This document shows positions 17,604 to 26,873 of a stretch of DNA of 64,000 nucleotides, in pieces. Every line of letters begins with the position of its first letter. Positions within the stretch are counted from its first letter, which is position 1. Source of the DNA: Numidum massiliense (GTDB lineage: Bacteria; Bacillota; Bacilli; Thermoactinomycetales; Novibacillaceae); contig NZ_CTDZ01000009.1 of the NCBI RefSeq assembly GCF_001375555.1, forward strand, positions 3,403,758-3,467,757, read 5' to 3'. The notes beneath the pieces are model-generated. The model did not search any database. It was not told the DNA's origin and saw only the letters and a program-made list of their open reading frames with translations. Position numbers and translations under genes: made by a program.

Positions 17604-18212
17604 GTGATTACGGTCGTCGATTACGGGGCTTACCATGCACAAGCGGTGGCGCAAGCACTCAAGCGGTTGACTAGCGATGAAACAGTAACAGTGAGCACCG
17701 ACCCGGAAGTCATCTTGCAGAGTGACGGCGTCATCGTACCGGGCGGGGGCGTTTGCGCTGTGGCGATGCGCGGTATTCAACGCAACGGGCTACGCGACGT
17801 ATTGTGGCAAACGTCACTTCGCGGAGTGCCGCTGCTCGGCATCGGACTCGGCATGCACGTATTGTTTTCCGAAAGTGAGGAACACGGGCTGCACCGCGGT
17901 CTCAATTTACTTCCCGGTTGTGTGGAGAAATTACCCGTTCCCCACGTCGGTTGGAACGCTCTAGCCATCGCTCAAGCGCACCCGCTGCTCGCCGGACTGG
18001 CAGGACAAATTGTGTACTTTTCCCACACCTACGGCGCGACTGTTGCCAATTACGATGAAACGCTAGCAATCGCGGACGACGGCGGGGGTATAGTCGCAGC
18101 GGTTGGTAGACATCCCGTTTACGGCGTGCAGTTTCATCCGGAAAAAAGCGGTGCCGCTGGAAAAAGGCTATTAGAAAACTTCGTCTCAATGTGCCGAAAG
18201 GAGCGGAAATGA
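17604..18212 (+). CDS. hisH: HisH-type glutamine amidotransferase subunit lacking the catalytic cysteine
   Basis: HisH normally hydrolyses glutamine and feeds ammonia to HisF. The protein aligns over its full 202 residues (SDGVIVPGGG, LLPGCVEKLPVPHVGWN, VYGVQFHPEKSG), but the nucleophile elbow, usually GICLGMQ, reads GIGLGMH: residue 81 is glycine, encoded GGA at 17844-17846. The N-terminal DYGMGN motif is DYGAYH and the oxyanion-strand motif PGVGAF is PGGGVC. The histidine of the triad (FHPEKS) remains. The gene is otherwise intact and translationally linked to hisB and hisA. Glutaminase activity is therefore doubtful; it may have become a structural partner of HisF, which can use free ammonia. 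Confidence 0.9.
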   Translation: MITVVDYGAYHAQAVAQALKRLTSDETVTVSTDPEVILQSDGVIVPGGGVCAVAMRGIQRNGLRDVLWQTSLRGVPLLGIGLGMHVLFSESEEHGLHRGLNLLPGCVEKLPVPHVGWNALAIAQAHPLLAGLAGQIVYFSHTYGATVANYDETLAIADDGGGIVAAVGRHPVYGVQFHPEKSGAAGKRLLENFVSMCRKERK

Positions 18213-18943
18213 TGTTTACGATTTATCCGGCGATCGATTTGCGCGGCGGTCAGTGCGTGCGGCTCGTGCAGGGCGATTACGACCAGGAGACAGTGTACGG
18301 GCGCGATCCCGTCGCAGTTGCTAAGCGATGGGCACGCGAAGGGGCACAGTGGTTACACCTTGTCGATTTAGATGCAGCGCGTACGGGAAAAGCCGTCAAC
18401 TTGCCGCAAATAGCGGCGATTGTCGACGCCGTCGACATTCCGGTACAAGTCGGTGGCGGCATTCGCGACCGCGCGCGCATCGAGCAGTTGTTCGCGCTCG
18501 GGGTGCAGCGGCTCATCGTCGGGTCGGCTGCCATTGACGACGTCGATCTCGTTAGCTGGGCACTGGAAGCTTACGGCTCGCGCATTGCGATCGGCATCGA
18601 TGCGAAAGAAGGTTACGTGGCGACGCACGGCTGGTTACAGACGAGTGACGTTCATGCGGAAAAGTTAGCACAGCAGTTGCGGCAACGTGGTGCTAGGACG
18701 TTTATTTTTACCGACATCGCCCGCGACGGGATGCTCAGCGGGCCGAATATCACTGCCATTCGCCAGTTTGCTGCCGCGTCTGGCGGCGAAGTGATTGCTT
18801 CCGGCGGTGTAGCGACCCCCGCCCACTTGGCGGAACTAAAGGAGCTGGCGGAGAAAGGAGTTGTTGGTGCCATCGTCGGTCGCGCGCTTTACACTGGGGA
18901 TGTCGTGTTGTCAGAGGCACAGGAGATGTTAGCTAAGGAATAG
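18209..18943 (+). CDS. hisA: ProFAR isomerase (HisA)
   Basis: This is a (beta/alpha)8 barrel that isomerises ProFAR to PRFAR. Half-barrel phosphate motifs IPVQVGGGIRD and GEVIASGGVATP are present, with the catalytic aspartates in YPAIDLRGG and IAIGIDAKEGYVATHGW, and FTDIARDGMLSGPN after them. The start is ATG at 18209 or 18212, four bases inside the hisH end; AAAGGAG at 18197-18203 fits either. Its length is normal for the family. Confidence 0.96.
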   Translation: MMFTIYPAIDLRGGQCVRLVQGDYDQETVYGRDPVAVAKRWAREGAQWLHLVDLDAARTGKAVNLPQIAAIVDAVDIPVQVGGGIRDRARIEQLFALGVQRLIVGSAAIDDVDLVSWALEAYGSRIAIGIDAKEGYVATHGWLQTSDVHAEKLAQQLRQRGARTFIFTDIARDGMLSGPNITAIRQFAAASGGEVIASGGVATPAHLAELKELAEKGVVGAIVGRALYTGDVVLSEAQEMLAKE

Positions 18944-18970
18944 AGACGGCGATAGAAAGGACGGTTGACG

Positions 18971-19732
18971 ATGGTTGCGAAGCGCATTATCGCATGTTTG
19001 GATGTGAAAGGCGGCAGAGTCGTTAAAGGGGTGTCGTTCACTCGGCTCCGCGACGCGGGCGACCCCGTCGAACTGGCGCGCGCGTACGACAGGGAAGGGG
19101 CTGACGAACTCGTTTTTTTAGACATTTCAGCGACGAATGAAGAACGCGAGACGACTGTTGAAGTTGTCCGCGACATCGCGGCCAATATCAGCATCCCGTT
19201 TACGGTCGGCGGGGGCATTCGCTCCGTCGCCCAGATGGAGCAATTGCTTCGCGCCGGCGCCGACAAAGTATCGCTCAGCACGGCAGCAGTGGAACAGCCA
19301 CAGTTAATCGCTGAGGGCGCACGCAAGTTTGGCGGTCAGCGCATCGTCGTCGCCATCGACGCCCGATACGATCGGCAAAAAAAAGATTGGTTCGTGTATA
19401 CGAGGGGCGGCCAGCAGCGAACGGCGCTGCCGGCGCGTGCATGGGCCGAACGAGCGGCCGAGCTAGGCGCTGGCGAGCTGCTTCTCACGAGTATGAACCG
19501 CGACGGACATAAAAACGGGTACGACGTGCCGCTGACGAGAGAAGTTGCGACTCACGTCGCGGTGCCGGTGATCGCTTCCGGCGGTGCAGGCAGTGCTGCT
19601 CACTTCGTCGACGTCTTAACCGACGGTAAAGCAGCGGCTGCACTCGCCGCATCCATTTTCCACTTCCGCGAAGTGACGATCTCCGAAGTGAAGGCACGAC
19701 TTAAGGAGAAAGGGGTGGCCGTACGATGCTAA
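18971..19732 (+). CDS. hisF: imidazole glycerol phosphate synthase cyclase subunit
   Basis: HisF cyclises PRFAR with ammonia to imidazoleglycerol phosphate and AICAR. The barrel is complete: [18 protein letters not shown] (catalytic Asp11 kept), [36 protein letters not shown] (Asp130 kept), LLTSMNRDG and VIASGGAGS. Compared with the Thermotoga enzyme from memory, Asn103 appears as Ser (SLSTAA for SINTAA) and SIDRDG as SMNRDG. These changes accompany the damaged HisH. ATG at 18971 has AAAGGA nine bases upstream. It overlaps hisIE by 7 bp. Confidence 0.95.
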   Translation: MVAKRIIACLDVKGGRVVKGVSFTRLRDAGDPVELARAYDREGADELVFLDISATNEERETTVEVVRDIAANISIPFTVGGGIRSVAQMEQLLRAGADKVSLSTAAVEQPQLIAEGARKFGGQRIVVAIDARYDRQKKDWFVYTRGGQQRTALPARAWAERAAELGAGELLLTSMNRDGHKNGYDVPLTREVATHVAVPVIASGGAGSAAHFVDVLTDGKAAAALAASIFHFREVTISEVKARLKEKGVAVRC

Positions 19733-20430
19733 CTGCGGCACGACTACCGGCACGCCTACGCTTTGACAGCAACGGTTTAGTTCCGGCGATTATCCAGGAC
19801 GCCGCGACGAAAGAAGTGCTGACTCTCGCATATATGAATGAAACGGCGCTTACCCACACGGTAGAAACGGGCGAGGTATGGTTGTGGAGCCGCTCGCGAC
19901 AGCAACTGTGGCACAAAGGGGAGACGTCGGGAAACACCCAGCGCGTCGTAGCGATCAGCTTTGACTGCGACGACGACGCATTGCTCGTGCAAGTTGTCCC
20001 GCGGGGGCCTGCGTGTCATACGGGGACGGTTTCTTGTTTCCGCGAAGCGGCGTATAGGGACAGCGAGGAACGAACAGATGCACCTACTGGAGCGACTAAC
20101 GAGGAGCAACCGATATCGACAAAGGCAGCGAGTGACGACTTACTCCGCGTTCTGCGCGAATTAGAGGTAGTTGTCGCGGCGCGGGAGAAGGAACGGCCAC
20201 AAGGGGCGTACACGACGTATTTATTCACTGAAGGACTGGACAAAATATTGAAGAAGGTCGGGGAAGAGGCGAGTGAAGTCATTATCGCGGCCAAAAACCG
20301 CTCGGCGAGCGAATTGCGCGCTGAAGCGGCGGACCTTCTCTACCACTTACTCGTTTTGCTACGCGAACAGCGACTCCCGCTAGCGAGTGTGCTTGAAGAA
20401 TTACAAAGCCGGCAGCTACAGAGCGAGTAA
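19726..20430 (+). CDS. hisIE: bifunctional phosphoribosyl-AMP cyclohydrolase / phosphoribosyl-ATP pyrophosphohydrolase
   Basis: Two domains catalyse steps two and three of the pathway. HisI (about 1-125) has [20 protein letters not shown] and the metal-site segments [11 protein letters not shown] and [12 protein letters not shown]. HisE (about 145-234) has the MazG-like helices [29 protein letters not shown] and [15 protein letters not shown] Ser/Thr/Glu-rich linker of about 25 residues joins them. It is the last his gene, overlapping hisF by 7 bp, and completes the operon. Confidence 0.96.
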   Translation: MLTAARLPARLRFDSNGLVPAIIQDAATKEVLTLAYMNETALTHTVETGEVWLWSRSRQQLWHKGETSGNTQRVVAISFDCDDDALLVQVVPRGPACHTGTVSCFREAAYRDSEERTDAPTGATNEEQPISTKAASDDLLRVLRELEVVVAAREKERPQGAYTTYLFTEGLDKILKKVGEEASEVIIAAKNRSASELRAEAADLLYHLLVLLREQRLPLASVLEELQSRQLQSE

Positions 20431-20448
20431 AAGTAGCGTCGTCCGTGC

Positions 20449-20498
20449 TATAATATAACGAGATGAGAAAAGCGGATCGGTTGCTAAACCCATCCGCT
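20449..20498 (+). promoter_or_regulatory. -10 box and leader hairpin between hisIE and prs
   Basis: TATAAT lies at 20449-20454 without a good -35. It is followed by a 7-bp stem, AGCGGAT (20471-20477) with ATCCGCT (20492-20498), then CTTTCC. The hairpin could be a weak his terminator or a prs leader element; the T-tract is too poor to decide. Confidence 0.45.
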
Positions 20499-20535
20499 CT
20501 TTCCATTAAAAAAACAGCGCAGAAAAAGGGGACGA

Positions 20536-21486
20536 ATGGTGAAGGATACTAAGTTGTTTGCTGGCTCGTCAAATGCTCCGCTCGCGCGCGCCGTCGCCGA
20601 GCGACTGCAGGTCGATTTAGGAAAAGTACAACTGAGCCGTTTTAAAAGCGGGGAAATTTACGTGCACTACGAAGAGAGCATACGCAACAAAGACGTTTAT
20701 TTGTTGCAGTCGTTTTCGCCGCCGATCAACGAACACTTCGTCGAATTAATGATTATGGCCGACGCGGCAAAGCGCGCTTCGGCACGCTCTGTAAACGCGA
20801 TCATTCCGTACTACGGCTACGCGCGCCAAGAAAAAAAAGATGCTCCGCGCGAGCCGATTTCGGCAAAACTCGTCGCAGACGTGTTGGCGACTGCAGGCAT
20901 TGAGCGCGTCGTGACGCTCGACTTACACGCGCCAGCAATTCAAGGCTTTTTTAACATTGCGGTCGACCATTTGACAGCGCTTGACATTATTACGAAGCGG
21001 CTACAGGAGATGCACATCGAAAAGCCGGTGATCGTCTCGCCCGACGCCGGGCGGGCAAAAACGGCGGAAAAGCTCGCGACGTACCTCGATGCGCCGTTTG
21101 CGATCATGATCAAGAGGCGTCCGGCACACAACGAAGCGAAGGTGACGCACATTGTCGGAGAGGTCGCCGGACGGACGCCGGTCATTATCGAAGATATGAT
21201 CGATACGGGCGGCACGATCGTCAACGTCGTCGAAGGATTACGCGAAAAAGGGGCGTTAGACGCCATCGTCTGTGCGACGCACCCCGTCTTTTCCGACGGA
21301 GCGATTGCGCGGCTCGATCATCCGTACATTCGCAAACTGATTGTGACGGATACCCTTCCGCTACCGGAATTACTGCCAGACCGCTATGAAGTCCTCACAG
21401 TAGCGCCGCTCATCGCGCAAGGTGTAGAGATCATTCAGCACGGCGGTTCGATTAGCACGTTATTTCGCTCCGGCTCAGGTAGTTAA
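20536..21486 (+). CDS. prs: ribose-phosphate pyrophosphokinase, divergent
   Basis: PRPP synthetase makes the substrate of HisG and of nucleotide synthesis. Core motifs are present: FKSGEIYVHYEESIRNKDVY, IPYYGYARQEKKDAPREPISAKL, LDLHAPAIQGFF, and the PRPP loop EDMIDTGGTIVN. Differences from the usual housekeeping enzyme include SPDAGRAKTAEKLA for SPDVGG-type, KRRPAHNEAKV for KRRP-x-PN-x-AEV, and TGGT for TAGT. In Bacilli the housekeeping prs lies beside glmU/gcaD, so this copy is likely a paralogue attached to the his operon. ATG follows AAAAGGGGA. Confidence 0.9.
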   Translation: MVKDTKLFAGSSNAPLARAVAERLQVDLGKVQLSRFKSGEIYVHYEESIRNKDVYLLQSFSPPINEHFVELMIMADAAKRASARSVNAIIPYYGYARQEKKDAPREPISAKLVADVLATAGIERVVTLDLHAPAIQGFFNIAVDHLTALDIITKRLQEMHIEKPVIVSPDAGRAKTAEKLATYLDAPFAIMIKRRPAHNEAKVTHIVGEVAGRTPVIIEDMIDTGGTIVNVVEGLREKGALDAIVCATHPVFSDGAIARLDHPYIRKLIVTDTLPLPELLPDRYEVLTVAPLIAQGVEIIQHGGSISTLFRSGSGS

Positions 21487-21781
21487 TAGGCTTCTTGCCG
21501 TTCCGTCTACGCGTCGTTTTGTCTACGTTTCGCTCAGTTAACGGATCGCGAGCAATCTCGTTAAGTTGAGGCAGTGAACGGATTACGGGCGATTCTGCTC
21601 AGACCGTGGGTGGTGCCGCTTAAGGAGAGACCGTTAGCATTCTGTTCCAGTTCTTGTAGTTAGCCGACGGCAAATATGATATACTTTGGCCATACTATTT
21701 TTGGCGGTTGAAGAGTGGACAGACGTTGCAGCTAAGTGGCGTTAACGCTCCGACGTCCGCCTGACTGGAGGGAACCTTTCG

Positions 21782-23530
21782 TTGAATAAAAGAACAGGTG
21801 TCTCCCATCACTTTAAAAATGTCATTCGCCTGCCGATGGATGCAAACTTCTTTTTTGAACGGGCGGTTCATTCCTTAGAGCGGCACCATTACGATAAAGC
21901 GTTAAAATATTTCCGTTTAGCAGTGGAAAAAGAGCCTGCAAACCCAGTCAATTATTGCAACTTAGCCGGTGTTTTATCGGAAATGGGGCGTTTTGAAGAA
22001 TCGAATGAGGTGTTGCGGCACGTGACGCAACACGTCGATCCGGATCTAGTCGAATGTTATTTTTACATGGCGAACAATGCCGCTAACATGGAAAGTTTCG
22101 AGGAAGCGGAGAAGTATATTTTGCGTTACCTGCAAGCTGACCCGGACGGGGAATTCGCCCAGGAATCGAGCGAGATGTTAGATATGATCGCATTGGAAAT
22201 GGGACGAACCCCGCTTTCGCCCGAAGACGTCCCGTACGTCGAATGGATGGAAGCGCACGAACGGGCTCGTACATTGCTAGAAAACGGTCAGTTTACGAAA
22301 GCGCGTGAGCAGTTGCAAAAGCTCGTGGCAGATTATCCCGACTGTGTGCCGGGGCGGAACAATTTAGCATTGGCCTATTATTACAGCGGCGATTGTAAAC
22401 GGGCGATCCAAGAGGCCGAAGAGCTGCTGTCCGACGCTCCCGGCAATTTACACGCGCTGTGCAATTTGGCCGTGTTTTACTATGATGCGGGCGCTACCGA
22501 GCGGCTGACGCCAATCGTGAACGGGCTGAAAAAGTGTATTCCTCTCGAGCGGGAGGCGCTGATCAAGCAAGCGACGACGATGGGAATCGTGCACGAACAC
22601 GAAGCGGCTTACGACATGTTTCACCGCTTGCTGAAGTACGATTGGGAGGCAGAGCCAGCCTTGTTGCACAATGCGGCTGCGGCAGCGTTCAACACCGGAC
22701 GGTTTCACATCGCCGAACGCTATTGGAAACAAGTCGAACGGGTCGACAGCACGGCAGGGATCGCTGCCTTCTATTTAAGCCAACTACCGCATTGGCGCGC
22801 GTTGGACAGTGCGCAGCGCCCGCGCATTAGTTATCACTACTATTTGCCCTTTGAGGAACAGTTTCGCGCGCTCGAGAACGACACGTCCCTCGAACCGGAG
22901 CAATTTTGTCGCGATCCGCTCATTCGCGCGTCGTTTTTTTGGGCCTTGCGCCACGGTGATTACAGTACGAAACTGAAAGTCATTCAGGCGCTCGGGTGGA
23001 TCGGCGACGAAGACGTCGAAAACGTGCTGCGCGAGTTTTTGCTCGACAAAAAAGAAGACGACACGTTGAAGCGGATTGCCCTCTTCGTCTTGCGGCAAAT
23101 GCATGCGGAAGGCGACGTCGCCGTCTGGCTTAACGGCAAACAGCTCACTGTGAACCCGAGCGAGGTGTACGCACAGTTACCGGTGTGGCGCCGTTCTTGG
23201 CAAGCGGTCATCGACAGCGCGCTGCGCGGGATGGAACTCGATTACGATGTCATCCAGCAACACGATGTGGAGGCGTTGTGGCTCGAGTACTTGCACAAAG
23301 TTTACCCGGACGTTCCGACGATCCGCAAAGCGGAAGGTTGGGCGGCAGCGCTCGAATATTTGGTCGCCCGCATGTACGGGCACGCGATTACACAAGGAGA
23401 AATTGCCGCGAAGTACGCCGTTTCCCCGGCGACAGTCGGACGCCACGCCCGGGACATCGAAGCCGTCTGCGGCGTTTTTCACCGCATGGCGTACCGAGTC
23501 GCCTTTCCGTTTCACGACAACGGGAAGTAA
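21782..23530 (+). CDS. TPR-repeat protein with C-terminal helix-turn-helix, YvcD-like
   Basis: A soluble protein of 582 residues. The N-terminal half has tetratricopeptide-like helices (HHYDKALKYFRLAVEKEP, PVNYCNLAGVLSEMGRFEES, CVPGRNNLALAYYYSGDC, ALLHNAAAAAFNTGRFHIA). The middle has a HEAT-like stretch (VIQALGWIGDEDVENVLREFL). The C-terminal 45 residues have a helix-turn-helix pattern, ITQGEIAAKYAVSPATVGRHARDI. The TTG start follows GGAGGGAA. The position after the his operon matches B. subtilis yvcD; trxB, which follows there, is missing. No function is assigned. The 295-bp gap upstream holds only a TATACT at 21680. Confidence 0.8.
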   Translation: MNKRTGVSHHFKNVIRLPMDANFFFERAVHSLERHHYDKALKYFRLAVEKEPANPVNYCNLAGVLSEMGRFEESNEVLRHVTQHVDPDLVECYFYMANNAANMESFEEAEKYILRYLQADPDGEFAQESSEMLDMIALEMGRTPLSPEDVPYVEWMEAHERARTLLENGQFTKAREQLQKLVADYPDCVPGRNNLALAYYYSGDCKRAIQEAEELLSDAPGNLHALCNLAVFYYDAGATERLTPIVNGLKKCIPLEREALIKQATTMGIVHEHEAAYDMFHRLLKYDWEAEPALLHNAAAAAFNTGRFHIAERYWKQVERVDSTAGIAAFYLSQLPHWRALDSAQRPRISYHYYLPFEEQFRALENDTSLEPEQFCRDPLIRASFFWALRHGDYSTKLKVIQALGWIGDEDVENVLREFLLDKKEDDTLKRIALFVLRQMHAEGDVAVWLNGKQLTVNPSEVYAQLPVWRRSWQAVIDSALRGMELDYDVIQQHDVEALWLEYLHKVYPDVPTIRKAEGWAAALEYLVARMYGHAITQGEIAAKYAVSPATVGRHARDIEAVCGVFHRMAYRVAFPFHDNGK

Positions 23531-23657
23531 AACGTAAGCAAACGCCACCTTTTCATGTAAATATTGGATGTTAAGCATAGGTGTCCCCTGTGCTTTTTTC
23601 CTTTTTTGCGATAAGATTGAACCACGGGAAACTAAATCGTTGGGTGGTAACGACAAA

Positions 23658-24527
23658 GTGGAGAGAGAAGTTAACCTACTTATTATTACAGGCATGTCTG
23701 GCGCAGGTAAAACAGTTGCCGTGCAAAGCTTAGAAGACTTAGGTTTCTTTTGTGTCGATAACTTGCCGTCCCAGTTAATACCGAAGTTTGCAGAACTGAT
23801 CGAGCAGTCGGACGGCAGAATCGGCAGGGTGGCGCTCGTCATCGACTTGCGCAGCCGCGAGTTTTTTCACTCGCTCATCGCGTCGATTGACTCGCTCGCG
23901 GCGCACCCACACATTCACTATCAAATCTTGTTTTTAGACGCGGACGACGGCGCGCTCGTGCGCCGCTATAAAGAGACGCGCCGGCGCCATCCGCTGTCGC
24001 AGCAGAGCTCTCTCTTAGACGGGATCCAAGAAGAACGAACGATGTTAGAGGAAATTAAAGGACGGGCCCACCAAATTATCGATACATCGCACTTGCGCCC
24101 GGCGCAACTAAAAGAAAAAATTACGGCGTTCTTTACCGGCGAAGAACAAAACCGACTCTCGATCACCTTTATGTCTTTCGGGTTTAAATACGGTGTGCCG
24201 ATCGACGCGGACCTCGTGTTCGACGTGCGCTTTTTGCCAAACCCGCATTATGTCGATTCGCTTAGGCCGCTTACCGGTAAAGAACGCGATGTGTATGAAT
24301 ATGTATTAAAGTGGGCAGAAACGAAGCAGTTTTTGCAGCGGTTGACCGACTTACTCACCTTCCTGTTTCCGCACTACCAACGGGAAGGAAAGACGCAGCT
24401 CGTCGTGGCGATCGGTTGTACAGGCGGCAAACACCGTTCGGTAGCACTCGCTGAATATTTACACAGTCAGTACGAGGAACAGTTGCACGCGTCGGTCCAT
24501 CACCGCGATTGGAAGAAAGATCACTAG
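23658..24527 (+). CDS. rapZ: RNase adapter / nucleotide-binding protein RapZ (YvcJ)
   Basis: A P-loop protein of 289 residues with Walker A ITGMSGAGKTVAVQSLEDLG directly at the N-terminus, then FFCVDNLPSQLIP, LDADDGALVRRYKETRRRHPL and the C-terminal FKYGVPIDADLVFDVRFLPNP and VAIGCTGGKHRSVALAEYL blocks that define the family. In B. subtilis YvcJ hydrolyses GTP and affects competence; in E. coli RapZ guides GlmZ RNA decay and senses glucosamine-6-phosphate. The GTG at 23658 is chosen because family members begin about 8-10 residues before the P-loop; the upstream open frame is not conserved. Confidence 0.94.
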   Translation: MEREVNLLIITGMSGAGKTVAVQSLEDLGFFCVDNLPSQLIPKFAELIEQSDGRIGRVALVIDLRSREFFHSLIASIDSLAAHPHIHYQILFLDADDGALVRRYKETRRRHPLSQQSSLLDGIQEERTMLEEIKGRAHQIIDTSHLRPAQLKEKITAFFTGEEQNRLSITFMSFGFKYGVPIDADLVFDVRFLPNPHYVDSLRPLTGKERDVYEYVLKWAETKQFLQRLTDLLTFLFPHYQREGKTQLVVAIGCTGGKHRSVALAEYLHSQYEEQLHASVHHRDWKKDH

Positions 24528-24543
24528 TAAAAGAGGTGGCACG

Positions 24544-25593
24544 ATGCCAAACACCTTTAATACATCGCCGAAAGTAGTCGCGATTGGCGGGGGAACGGGG
24601 CTGTCGGTTATGCTGCGCGGTCTGAAGCAGTACGATCTCGACCTAACCGCCATCGTGACTGTCGCTGACGACGGCGGCAGTTCCGGTCGCCTGCGCTCAG
24701 AACTGAAGATGCCGCCACCTGGCGACATTCGCAATGTGCTTACCGCTCTAGGCGGCGCAGAACCCCTTCTACAGCAGTTGTTGCAGTACCGTTTTAAAAA
24801 CGGGAATGGACTTGCGGGGCACAGTTTAGGCAACCTTATCCTGGCGGCGATGAAAGACATTACGGGCGATTTCGTGACGGCCATTCAAGAAATGAGCCGC
24901 GTGCTCGCCGTGCGCGGGCAAGTGCTGCCGGCGTCGGAAGAAGACGTTGTGCTCAAGGCTGAGATGGCGGACGGCACCGTCGTGAGTGGCGAATCGAATA
25001 TCCCGCGCTACGGCGGGCGCATTAAACGCGTGTTTTTGGAACCGCCTGAGCCAAAACCACTGCAGGCGGCGATTACAGCGATTGGTGAGGCAGACGCGAT
25101 CGTCATCGGACCGGGAAGTTTATACACGAGCATTCTTCCTAACTTATTGGTGAACGATATGGCTACAGCGATTCGCGCGGCGGATGCGCTAAAACTGTAC
25201 GTGTGCAACATTATGACGCAACCGGGAGAAACCGACGACTTTCAGGTGAGTGATCACGTGCGCGCCCTTCAGGAGCACGTCGGTGCTAGTTTGTTCGACT
25301 ACGTCCTCGCCAACGACAACGAACCGCCGCCCGATGTCGTCGCTCGATACCGGGAAAAGGGCGCGACCGTCGTCCATTTAGACGAAGACGAGGTCAAACA
25401 GATGGGGTACGGGGTCATCGTCGATCACTTTTGGCAGTATGAAACGTATTTGCGTCACCATACGGGTCGTTTAAGTGCGCGCATTGTCGATCTCATTCGC
25501 GCATCGTCGCCTTCCCACGCAGTCGAAGGAAAGATGAATCAAACGTGTACCGAACGCCCGGGGGATGCTAGAGGGTGTACAGTAGAGGGGTGA
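24544..25593 (+). CDS. yvcK: gluconeogenesis factor YvcK/MgfK (CofD-like)
   Basis: A UDP-sugar-binding protein of the CofD-like fold needed for growth on gluconeogenic carbon sources and for cell shape. Signature blocks are VVAIGGGTGLSVMLRGLK, VTVADDGGSSGRLR, PPPGDIRNVLTAL, GLAGHSLGNLILAAM and IVIGPGSLYTSILPNLLV. It lies 16 bp after rapZ and directly before whiA, the conserved three-gene cluster of Bacillota. The last 30 residues after the conserved domain are variable. Confidence 0.95.
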   Translation: MPNTFNTSPKVVAIGGGTGLSVMLRGLKQYDLDLTAIVTVADDGGSSGRLRSELKMPPPGDIRNVLTALGGAEPLLQQLLQYRFKNGNGLAGHSLGNLILAAMKDITGDFVTAIQEMSRVLAVRGQVLPASEEDVVLKAEMADGTVVSGESNIPRYGGRIKRVFLEPPEPKPLQAAITAIGEADAIVIGPGSLYTSILPNLLVNDMATAIRAADALKLYVCNIMTQPGETDDFQVSDHVRALQEHVGASLFDYVLANDNEPPPDVVARYREKGATVVHLDEDEVKQMGYGVIVDHFWQYETYLRHHTGRLSARIVDLIRASSPSHAVEGKMNQTCTERPGDARGCTVEG

Positions 25594-25599
25594 ACGAGC

Positions 25600-26544
25600 A
25601 TGTCTTTTGCCTCGGATACGAAAAAAGAGCTGACGCAAATCGATGCGTCTCCGTGTTGCCAGCGTGCCGAGTTGTCGGCGATCGTGCGTATGAATGGCAC
25701 GTTACAACTGCACGGCGGGCGGATAACGTTAGAAGTGCGCACGGAGAACGCTGCGATTGCGCGACGCATTTATACACTGTTAAAAAACTTGTTTAGCGTC
25801 CAAGCTGAACTGTTGGTACAACGCAAAATGCGCCTGAAAAAAAATAACGTGTACCTCGTACGCCTCCCGGGGCGCGGGATGGAGTTGTTAAAAAGCTTGC
25901 TGATCGTCGGTGACGAGGGCGAGTACATTCACGGCATCGACGAGGAGCTCGTCGGTGAGACACACTGCGCAGGGGCTTATCTCAGAGGCGCCTTTTTGGC
26001 CGGCGGCTCGGTAAACAATCCGGAAAGTGCTTCCTACCATTTGGAACTGGCGTCACTGTACGAAGAACACAGTCAAGCGCTTTGTAACTTGTGTAATTCG
26101 TTTCAACTAAACGCGAAGTTGATCGAACGCAAAAACGGCCACGTCGTCTACATTAAAGAAGGCGAAAAAATAACGGAGTTTTTTAGTCTTGTCGGCGCGC
26201 ACCGCGCCTTACTTACGTTTGAGGACGTGCGCATCGTGAAAGACATGCGCAATTCCGTAAATCGCATTGTCAATTGTGAAACGGCGAATTTAAACAAAAC
26301 GATTAGCGCAGCGATGCGTCAAGTGGAAAATATTCGCCTCATAGAGGAGTCGATCGGTCTCGACCAGTTACCACCGCGCCTTAAGCAGGTGGCAGAGGTC
26401 CGTTTAAGACATCCGGATATGAGCCTGAAAGAACTTGGTGAGCGCCTACCAGGCGAAAAAGTGAGTAAATCGGGTGTCAACCACCGATTACGAAAGTTGG
26501 AACAGATTGCTGACAACTTGCGAAAAAAGAGTAATCCGGGGTAA
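25600..26544 (+). CDS. whiA: DNA-binding protein WhiA
   Basis: WhiA has an N-terminal domain related to LAGLIDADG endonucleases without the catalytic acids ([39 protein letters not shown]) and a C-terminal helix-turn-helix ([29 protein letters not shown]). In Bacillus it influences division, chromosome segregation and lipid composition; in Streptomyces it controls sporulation septation. It is 314 residues, the normal size, with ATG after AGAGGGG, seven bases from yvcK. Confidence 0.96.
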   Translation: MSFASDTKKELTQIDASPCCQRAELSAIVRMNGTLQLHGGRITLEVRTENAAIARRIYTLLKNLFSVQAELLVQRKMRLKKNNVYLVRLPGRGMELLKSLLIVGDEGEYIHGIDEELVGETHCAGAYLRGAFLAGGSVNNPESASYHLELASLYEEHSQALCNLCNSFQLNAKLIERKNGHVVYIKEGEKITEFFSLVGAHRALLTFEDVRIVKDMRNSVNRIVNCETANLNKTISAAMRQVENIRLIEESIGLDQLPPRLKQVAEVRLRHPDMSLKELGERLPGEKVSKSGVNHRLRKLEQIADNLRKKSNPG

Positions 26545-26552
26545 AATCGTGT

Positions 26553-26558
26553 TATAAT
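26553..26558 (+). promoter_or_regulatory. -10 box before the HPr/Crh-like gene
   Basis: A perfect TATAAT lies 33 bases before the start codon. A matching -35 is not obvious at the right distance, so the promoter may be extended or weak. Confidence 0.5.
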
Positions 26559-26591
26559 AGGACAAGTGACATTTGTAGGGGGATGAACGCA

Positions 26592-26858
26592 ATGGCAGAA
26601 ACTGCAGAAAAAAACGTTGTCGTTAAATTAAAGACGGGATTACACGCTCGGCCTGCCGCGCTTTTCGTGCAAGAAGCGAATAAATTTGCCGCTGAAATCT
26701 TTGTTCACAAAGGTGACAAAAAAGTAAACGCGAAAAGCATTATGGGCATTATGAGCCTGGCGATTAGTACGGATACGGAAATTAAGGTTTCCGCGACCGG
26801 ATCCGACGCCGCGGAAGCAGTCGAAACGTTAGCTGCAATGGTTGAAAAAGACGAATAA
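26592..26858 (+). CDS. HPr-family phosphocarrier at the crh locus, with the catalytic histidine
   Basis: An 88-residue HPr fold protein. The position after whiA is that of B. subtilis crh, but Crh has glutamine where HPr has the phosphocarrier histidine; here the motif reads KTGLHARPAAL, so histidine (equivalent to His15) is present. The HprK target serine is kept in NAKSIMGIMSL. It could therefore both carry PTS phosphate and act as a CcpA corepressor when serine-phosphorylated. ATG at 26592 has AGGGGG nine bases upstream; the ATG at 26583 is too close. No PTS enzyme I gene is in this window. Confidence 0.92.
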   Translation: MAETAEKNVVVKLKTGLHARPAALFVQEANKFAAEIFVHKGDKKVNAKSIMGIMSLAISTDTEIKVSATGSDAAEAVETLAAMVEKDE

Positions 26859-26873
26859 ACGTGAAACACATGG

